Shown: positions 57,153-64,000 of the stretch, in pieces
Layout of the letters: each line of letters begins with the position of its first letter
Numbering within the stretch: position 1 is the first letter of the stretch
NCBI RefSeq assembly: GCF_932294415.1
Contig: NC_065537.1
Span: forward strand, 52,585,802 to 52,649,801
Origin: Quercus robur
Taxonomy: Eukaryota; Streptophyta; Magnoliopsida; Fagales; Fagaceae
DNA: 64,000 bases
Direction: 5' to 3'
Program-made: the position numbers and the translations under genes
The notes under the pieces: model-generated
What the model was told of the DNA's origin: nothing
Databases searched by the model: none
The model's input: the letters and a program-made list of their open reading frames with translations, nothing else

Positions 57153-58920
57153 TATGAAAGGGATTTCCATTGGGCTCGTTTTCCATTGACTTGTTTTTCT
57201 ACGTACCAAGCATCAAAGAATATGAAATATTTTTTTTTTTCGAAACAAACTGATGGTTAGTTTGGACTTTATATGCCTTTAGTATTATATTGAAAAATAC
57301 TTAATAATTATCATATATCCTTATAAAAAAGAATATCAAAGTTGTGTCAATAATTAATAGCAAGTATAATATTTTCTTGTTTCGTTCAAAGTTTCCTCTT
57401 CAATTTTTCCTTTAATAGAAAGAAAAGATTTCTTCTGTAACTTCTCTATTGTGAAAAGGGGTCCCAAATTTTGGGGTCTTTTTGAAGTTTTCAATAATAA
57501 CCCCATTATAAATCTATACCAATAATTTGGTACAACTTATTTTTTTCATTCTTTTTTTAAAGGATTGTTAAAAATAAAAATAAATGAATAAGTGTTCTTA
57601 GAAAAAGTTGAGGTTTAAAATAAGTGAGATTTCAAAAATGGATACTACAAAGTTTAAAACTATTTCTAAAGGAAAAAAAAAATGAGGACATATATATAAA
57701 TTGAGCAATTTAAATTTATCTAGTATTCAAATAAATAATTTATAATCTCTTAAATTCATCACCACCACTTGACTCTCAACACATGTTCCTTACTACTTGA
57801 TAATGCACAAAATCGTCAATGAGTTGATTGCCCTTGATCGCACCAATGAATACCTAAAGAATGAGAAACAAGAACCAAACAGAATGCACTAATGTGGTAC
57901 CGGCCAAAAACCCTCCGAAAGTTAAGTCAGTGAATGAGAAATCTCCAAGAACTCTATAGTGAGAGAACTAGAGATTTCTGCGTACTTGGAAAAAAAGGAG
58001 GTCTGAGTACTTATATAGTGGTGAATAGCGAATCAAGATCCCTTGGGTGCAAGATCTTTCCTTGTAGAGAAGATCTGGAATTAGGGTTTTCAAGATTTTA
58101 GAGTGTTTTTCCATATGGAGAAAATATGGGCGTGTAGTAGAGTCTTTGGACGTAATGGACAAGATATTTCCATGTGGGGGATTATGCATGGAGATTACGT
58201 AAAGAATAGTGGAACCCATTACCTTTGTCCGTCGGCCCAGCCATTTGAAGAAAGAAGCAAGAATTGCAGAGATGCGTGAAAGAGAAAAGAAGCAAGGAAA
58301 AGAAAAGGAAAAACAGAGAGAGAGAGAATTGAGAATATCAGAGAAGAGAAAACTGAATTATGATTTTCTTGAATGAATCTGAAATACAATACATCTCTCT
58401 TATATATAAATGAATTTACACGCATAAAATAGGATCCAGAACTTTCTAACAATCCTAACTAACTTGTAACAGAATTTCCCGCCATCTCTGAAGCTTGAAC
58501 TGATTGGGATTGAACAGACACGTGCCATACCAGAATCACACGAGTTATAACTAACTCTCACCCACACTGAAACGACATAGTTTAATTTAGTGGTTCACAC
58601 GTGTGTATGAGTCCAATACGTGCTTAACCATCTTCTTCCTTTAACTGTAAATGATGCTCTGTTTTTCTATTGTTATCACCATTCGTCCATCTATATGCAG
58701 GTAAGGAGATGAGGACCTAGCGGTTCGTTAGTTTCCACCCGTCGAGCCTCTTCCCGTCCACTACCGTGAGGGATCCAAAGGACACCGCCTGGCGACTGAC
58801 ACATGGTTAGGAGGATTCGTAGCCATATCCACCTGGACGATGTGGATGGAACTGTCAGCTCCTAATATCACTATGGCTAGAGAGAGTCTTGGGTCCGTCA
58901 AGATTTCTTAGGGCAGATGA
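57153..58920. other. Intergenic stretch with LTR-like fragments
   Basis: 57797-58230 contains AGTACTTATATAGTGG (TATA-like) and composition like a Gypsy LTR. 58245-58680 looks like a separate, Copia-like LTR piece read on the minus strand (GAGAGAGAGAATTGAGA, then CTCTCTTATATATAA). 58690-58905 returns to the first composition. Boundaries and target duplications could not be set. Confidence 0.35.
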
Positions 58921-61509
58921 GCAACGAATTTTTCTATTGGACGAAAATACACTTATCACTACCAAATAGATATTTTAAACTTTCTGTCATCATTTCGTCA
59001 TTTTTACTTCCACATATATTCAATCTTTTTTTTCTTTTTCTTTTTCTTTTTGAAGGAGAGAGGAAGGCAAGTCAAGCTTGCAACATAGAAATTGACGAGG
59101 GGGGATAAGTTCTAATTGGACATATCTTTTTAACTTTTTATGTCTATTCATATAATTGCAAGTCGAACAAGCTCGTTGGCTATCATATTAAATTTTCGAT
59201 AAGGGATGAACATCAATCAAAATCCAAGCCCCTTTTTGGCTAAAATTCAATTTAGTCCCTTGACGTTTACTTCAATTGTCAAAGTAGGCATTTAAATTTA
59301 ATTTCTGTCAATTTAAGCTCTCACTTTGTCAAAATGAATCAATCTTTTCATCTAAATTGATTTGCCAATTTAATAGATCTTGTTGTTTAAAAGCACTATT
59401 TAAACTGTTTCGTAGGCTAACGGAGTTGGATATAAGGAACAAATTGACTCATTTTGACTAAGGGAAAGACTAAATCAACAATAATTAAATTTCAAAGATT
59501 AATTTGAAAATTGAGATAAAAGTTAATTGACTAAAATGAATTTTAGCCTAATGAATACATACCGACAAGTATTCAACAATTTCATTTTGTAGCCAAAGAA
59601 AAAAAAAAACACCAACATTTTCCAATTTATTCATAGACAAATAATCATATTCTACATGAAGTGGTCTGGGTTGAACCAATACATCGTGTCATGTCTAGTA
59701 AGCACCATACCCAAGCTTTGCCCTTAGGAGTGAGAGGGAAAAAAAGAAAAGTATAATTATAATTGATTTGAAGTTGTGGGACCAAAAATGAGTGGTGGAC
59801 GTATTTGGGTCCTTTGCCTTGTGGAGGACTTTAAGTCAAGTGCACCGACTGGACCATCCTTTAGGAGTGGTCCAATATACCCACAGTTATATATCTATCA
59901 CACACATAGGCACAATTGCCTGTCAAATGGGTCCATAGCAAGAATATGGATAAACTATTAATAGTTTAGGATTTAACCCATGCATATGGATGATCTCTCT
60001 CTCTCTCTCTCTCTTAAAAACATGCACGTGGATGAGGACCATAATGTAAAAAACAAGTTTCCAAATGGACCAAACATGACCTCTGTAAAGGGCCAAGTTA
60101 GGAAACAGCTTGTCCTAATTGCTATGTGAGAACATAAGCTACATCAAAAGAGGGTTGCTCAAAGAATCGCCCCACCCCCACCAAAGAGGTCACTCTTCCT
60201 TTCAAATTTTGTCCATTTCGCCTATTTTATAGTCTAAAATCTCAAATGAAAAGGATTCTTCCCGTGTGATTTGACTAGGCTTGATTGCACCCAAAAAGTT
60301 AGGTTAGCACGAATCGAATTAGGTTCATTTCGAGAGATCTTTCAACCCAATTAAACACTTGCATTGAAAAATCTCTAATCCAACCAAATCCCATAATAGC
60401 TTTAAAAACCTACCAAATCCATAAAGATGGATACGGATTGGATTGTCAAGTTTAGGCTATTTTGTCGATTTTATTTTATTTTTCTCAAATGTTTTCATTC
60501 AATAGATGATTAAAACTTACATAATTTGACTTTAATATTCCAATTTCATCCAACTAAATTTTAAAATAATTCTACTAAAAAATTTACATTTTGTTCCAAA
60601 ATCCAAAATAAATCAAACTACTAATAAATTCAAGAAAAGACATATTTTTCAAACTATTGATAATGTGTGTAGGGTCGAGTAACTCGGTTTTAAAATTTTG
60701 TTAACCCAATCCAAACTTCAAAAATATTAAAACCTATACCATCCCATCAATCCACAAAAAACCAACTCAAGAAGATTGGACCAACTCAACCCATCCAGAT
60801 AATTTCAACTGCCATTCAATAAGCACATATTTAAATCCTAAAAAAAAAAAAAAAGGGTTTTCAACTGGGTGTAAGAAATTTATTTTCACCTCCCAAACCC
60901 TGACCCTTATTATCTCTCTCTTCCCATCTCTCTCTCTCCCCCACTAACAGATCCATCACTACCAACTCATTGAGCAAGGCAACCTGAACTCCGACTATGA
61001 AATCAAAAGTGAGTTTAGAACAATATCAACCAATCAATCTGTCACTGTCCTGCGAGAAAGTTCCCAACTCACGGAGTCGGTTCAAGTGGAGGATTGATTG
61101 ATTAAATCCCAAACCAACTCGAGTCATTAACACCCCTAATTAAAATCTTTCATTTCATGTACTTGCAAACCAATCCTACAACAATTTTATCTTCTCAGAC
61201 ATGAATATTACACTATTACAAAACTTGCCATGATTCCCATGTCCCAATGGAAAGATTGAAGATAAACATATTTTCCAATGAACTCATATTTGACCATTTT
61301 CTCAAAACTAAAAACTAAGACGGCTAAATTTAAAAAGCCAAAGCAAAACCAATATACATTTTGCAGACATAAGTTATCGATACCTAAAGTTCCCCGAACT
61401 AATTCACAACAGGGGGAAGTATGGACAGGAACAACAAAAATGATACCAAATGAGAATAAAGGAAGAACAAAATGGAAGTCAGTGAGTTGCTGTTAAAATT
61501 CTCTTGTCG
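58921..61509. other. AT-rich intergenic stretch between PDK1 and GINT1
   Basis: No gene seen. A CT tract lies at 59995-60014. The interval 60275-61139 may contain an old nonautonomous element whose right end, reverse complemented, reads TTAGGGGTGTTAATGACTCG. The 3' UTR of the GINT1 gene should lie directly below 61510. Confidence 0.45.
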
Positions 61510-63795
61510 CTATAAATCCCAACCATCCTTCCTCCCATCAAATTCCCACTTATGGCCAGCCAAACTACCATACATCTCCGAAAATTTCAAAAGACAGTTG
61601 CTTCTTACCTTGTAATGCACTTTTGTGTTTCGGCTGATTGCTGCACCAGACAACTTTGATGTATCTATTGCCCATGCTGGTTTTACATATTCTACAGTCT
61701 TAGATGAGCTTGCATTGGCATACAAGTAATTTAGTAGCACATCCTCACAATTGAAATACCTATCCACCAGTTCCCTGGCTTGCTCCGCTTCCTCACTCCA
61801 ATATCTCCTGAAAGCTACTTGACTATCAATGAAAGCTGCCCCAGTAAGAATCATGTTATACCCTTTTTGTCTTCGGGCATATTTCTCACCCCTATACTTC
61901 AATGGGCTTCCATCAATAAGCCGGGGGTAGAACCCAACAATACGATCTGGGTGCTGACGCCATACCCTAAAACCCCGCTCAATATCATCACAAGTCATCA
62001 TAATGTCATCATCAAGCTCAAGAACAGCACGGGTTTTTATCTCGGGATCTATTTTGAACCGATTATTCAACGAGTTTTCTTTCTCTACTCTGATCCTAAC
62101 TGGCACTGCTGAGTCTAGATCACTCAATTCGGGAGGTATCCCCTTGTTCCACACCACAACAATTTCTCGCACTGAAGAACACCTTGAGTAATGCTTCACA
62201 TACATCTTCAGATTCCAAAGTCTGGCGTCATATGTCATTGTTAATAACGTGAACTGCGAGTAGTGACCTTTCCACAAGTAAGCTTCTTCAGCACCATTGC
62301 CCCCAAAAATATATTTAACCCCTGTGCACATTAGTGCAACTCCAACCACAAATATTATTACGATAACCAGTTTTCCAGTATAGGTATTAGGTTTTATCCA
62401 TCCTCGGAGAAATGAAGGTACTCTATTTAAGCGACTGCAAAACCGTCTCACTTTGGAAGAAAACTGATTTGATCTTTCCCAAGCCAAGAAAGCATCGCTT
62501 CTCTTTCCCGAGTTGTGAATGCACCAGTTCAGGGGGATAATGCACTTCACAGCACCAAGTAGCACACCAAGCAGTAGAACAAGTACAGCAACAACTGCAA
62601 CTGAAGCACAACCAAGAATAAATCGCTGGACCGGATCTCCTGAAGGTACACGGTCCCCATCCATAACTGCAATCCACTCCCCAGAACTTAGCTGCTGTAC
62701 ATCAAGATGATGATAGCGACCACCATTCCAAGAATTACGGCCTTTATTAGGCTCTATTAAGCCTAAGGGCAAGGGCACTTCAACTTCTTTATATTCATTT
62801 TCTGTAAGAACTTCTACATTGAAGATGCGCACTGCTCTCCCATATGTTTCACCACAGTCTTGACCAATTCGATAAAGGTTTCCTTCGTAGAAAAATGGTC
62901 TCCCTCCATTTCGAGCCCCCAAGCTCTTGTCAACATTATAGATAGGGTTCTTCTTGTGTGGTTTCCAAGGACCAAGAGGTGAGCTGCTATACCAGATCTC
63001 CAGCTGTCCATTCTTGCTGGCACCAAAACCACTGTGATCTGAACCAAAAAGCCAATACTTCCCATCAAATTTGATGATTAAGGCATCAACAAGTGGCTTC
63101 TTCATGATGACCTTCTCCAGTGTCCATTGCAAAGGAAAATTGAGTGCACGGTAAAGACGAAGTTCCCCTCTTTTACTGCTCTCAGGCATCATATAAATCT
63201 GTGGGAAAAAATAAAGAATGAAGCAATGAAATCAATGTAAAAATCCTTAACTGAAATCTTTGGGTCAGGGAACTATTAGATCTGCATTTATACCCCCATA
63301 CAAGAGGCTGTAACTGTAAGCATTAGACTTCACATGTGAGGCATTGATGCCTACCATTTGATAGCCAATTCTGAAGAATTTTCTGGCCCCAAATGATAAT
63401 TACCGGACCTTGAGCATGTGACTTTTAAACTATCTAAAGGACTTCCAAAGCACCCATCTAGTGTTTTTGGATAATCAGATTTTAAAGGAATTTGACATGT
63501 TAATGTGAAGCTTATTTAATTAGTCCATATTTTAGCCCGCAGGTGGTGCGCAACAATGTTATAAGGTTGTTTAAGTAATTGTTTGATGTGTATATGTGAG
63601 TGTGCAAAGAAGACAGTGAAATCTTACTTGGCCAAGGTAATTGAAGACATATGGATAAGACAGATGCCAGTCCTCATTCAGGGCAATGCCCAATTGTTGC
63701 CATGTTGCTCCCTTATCAGTACTTTTTGAGACTCCAATGTCTCCTTGCATAGTCATTGGATTCTTAGTTTCATAGAAGAGGTAGAGCGTATCTCC
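61510..63795 (-). CDS. GINT1: GINT1-type glycosyltransferase (GT64), 3' part of gene
   Basis: Two exons are inside the window: 63795-63628 (56 codons) and 63198-61510 (562 codons plus TAG). The 5' exons lie beyond the right edge. The first part (GDTLYLFYETKNPMTMQGDI, FGSDHSGFGASKNGQLEIW) is a predicted beta-propeller-like N-terminal region. Two hydrophobic segments follow (FILGCASVAVVAVLVLLLGV and LVIVIIFVVGVALM), then a GT64/exostosin-like catalytic domain with FTLLTMTYDARLW and the metal-binding LELDDDIMM. This is the architecture of plant glucosamine inositolphosphorylceramide transferase 1, a Golgi enzyme that adds N-acetylglucosamine-type sugar to sphingolipid head groups. Junctions (CAA|GTAAGA and CCACAG|ATTTAT) keep phase. 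Identity is from family knowledge; the partial gene prevents a length check. Confidence 0.9.
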
Positions 63796-64000
63796 CTGAA
63801 ACGTGATGCCAGAACAATTGAACACGACGTTTAAGTTAATTTCCCTAAAAACAACAAAGAAATTCACATCCTAGAAAACTCAAGAGCAAAATATTCAAAA
63901 TCAAGCACAAAGATGTGCATTAAAATATATATAATCATAAAGATATGCAGAGAGAGAAAAGAGAAGTATGATAACTCTAGTAGCAGTCTCCGAATCAACT
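63796..64000 (-). other. Intron of the GINT1-type gene at the window edge
   Basis: The minus strand ends in TCACGTTTCAG before the exon at 63795. The in-frame read-through upstream does not match the family, so I place the acceptor here. No further exon is visible up to 64000. Confidence 0.65.

Noticed and set aside
56580..57260. Frames of 60-125 codons that could suggest a gene
   Set aside because: They lie in and across the ends of a hAT-type element with a target duplication.
61780..62710. Plus-strand frames opposite GINT1
   Set aside because: Shadows of the GINT1 coding exon.
1..64000. CRISPR arrays, operons or bacterial defence systems
   Set aside because: No spaced direct repeats of that kind; intron-containing plant genes and plant retroelements throughout.

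Overview
This window is nuclear DNA of a flowering plant. The genes have introns, the flanks are AT-rich and full of transposable elements, and every host gene matches a eudicot family. Several repeats look like ones I associate with oak and chestnut relatives (Fagaceae): the LINE end running into a poly(A) tail after GTTTCTC, the tRNA-type SINE, and the palindromic MITE. That family assignment is a low-to-moderate confidence inference from memory.

Host genes. Four host loci are visible, all on the minus strand. (1) 11005-13876 is a broken copy of a bark-storage-protein-like gene (nucleoside phosphorylase/MTAN fold) with an in-frame stop. (2) 31847-35186 is an intact paralogue: six exons, 337 codons. 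(3) 42387-50458 is PDK1, the 3-phosphoinositide-dependent protein kinase: eleven exons, 489 residues, with kinase and PH domains complete. (4) 61510 to beyond the right edge is the 3' part of a GINT1-type glycosyltransferase (GT64 domain, sphingolipid glycosylation). PDK1 and GINT1 are also adjacent loci in Arabidopsis, so this is probably conserved microsynteny.

Mobile DNA. The largest element is a complete Ty3/Gypsy retrotransposon of the Tat type (19182-29726). It has two 680-bp LTRs differing at six sites, a 5-bp target duplication (AGTAC), gag-pol in one frame broken by four stops, an array of about 82-bp tandem repeats, and a three-exon antisense gene with its own TATA box. It lies between the two storage-protein genes. 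I could bound many other elements by target-site duplications: two solo LTRs (3590-4387 and 8596-9550), a Helitron (6025-7201) inside a palindromic MITE, a hAT inside another hAT (14016-16344), a hAT inside an LTR fragment (17433-18416), a hAT-type element (56594-57144), and a LINE insertion reduced to about 7 bp plus poly(A) (52710-52739).

Layout. 1-10.7 kb: LINE ends, solo LTRs, Helitron, MITEs. 10.7-13.9 kb: storage-protein pseudogene. 14-18.9 kb: hAT cluster. 19.2-29.7 kb: Gypsy element. 31-35.2 kb: intact storage-protein gene. 35.2-42 kb: AT-rich repeat debris. 42.4-50.5 kb: PDK1. 50.5-61.5 kb: intergenic repeats. 61.5-64 kb: GINT1.

I found no CRISPR array, rRNA gene or tRNA gene, and no new multigene system. 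The most unusual items are the promoter-bearing antisense gene in the Gypsy element and the clean nested insertions.
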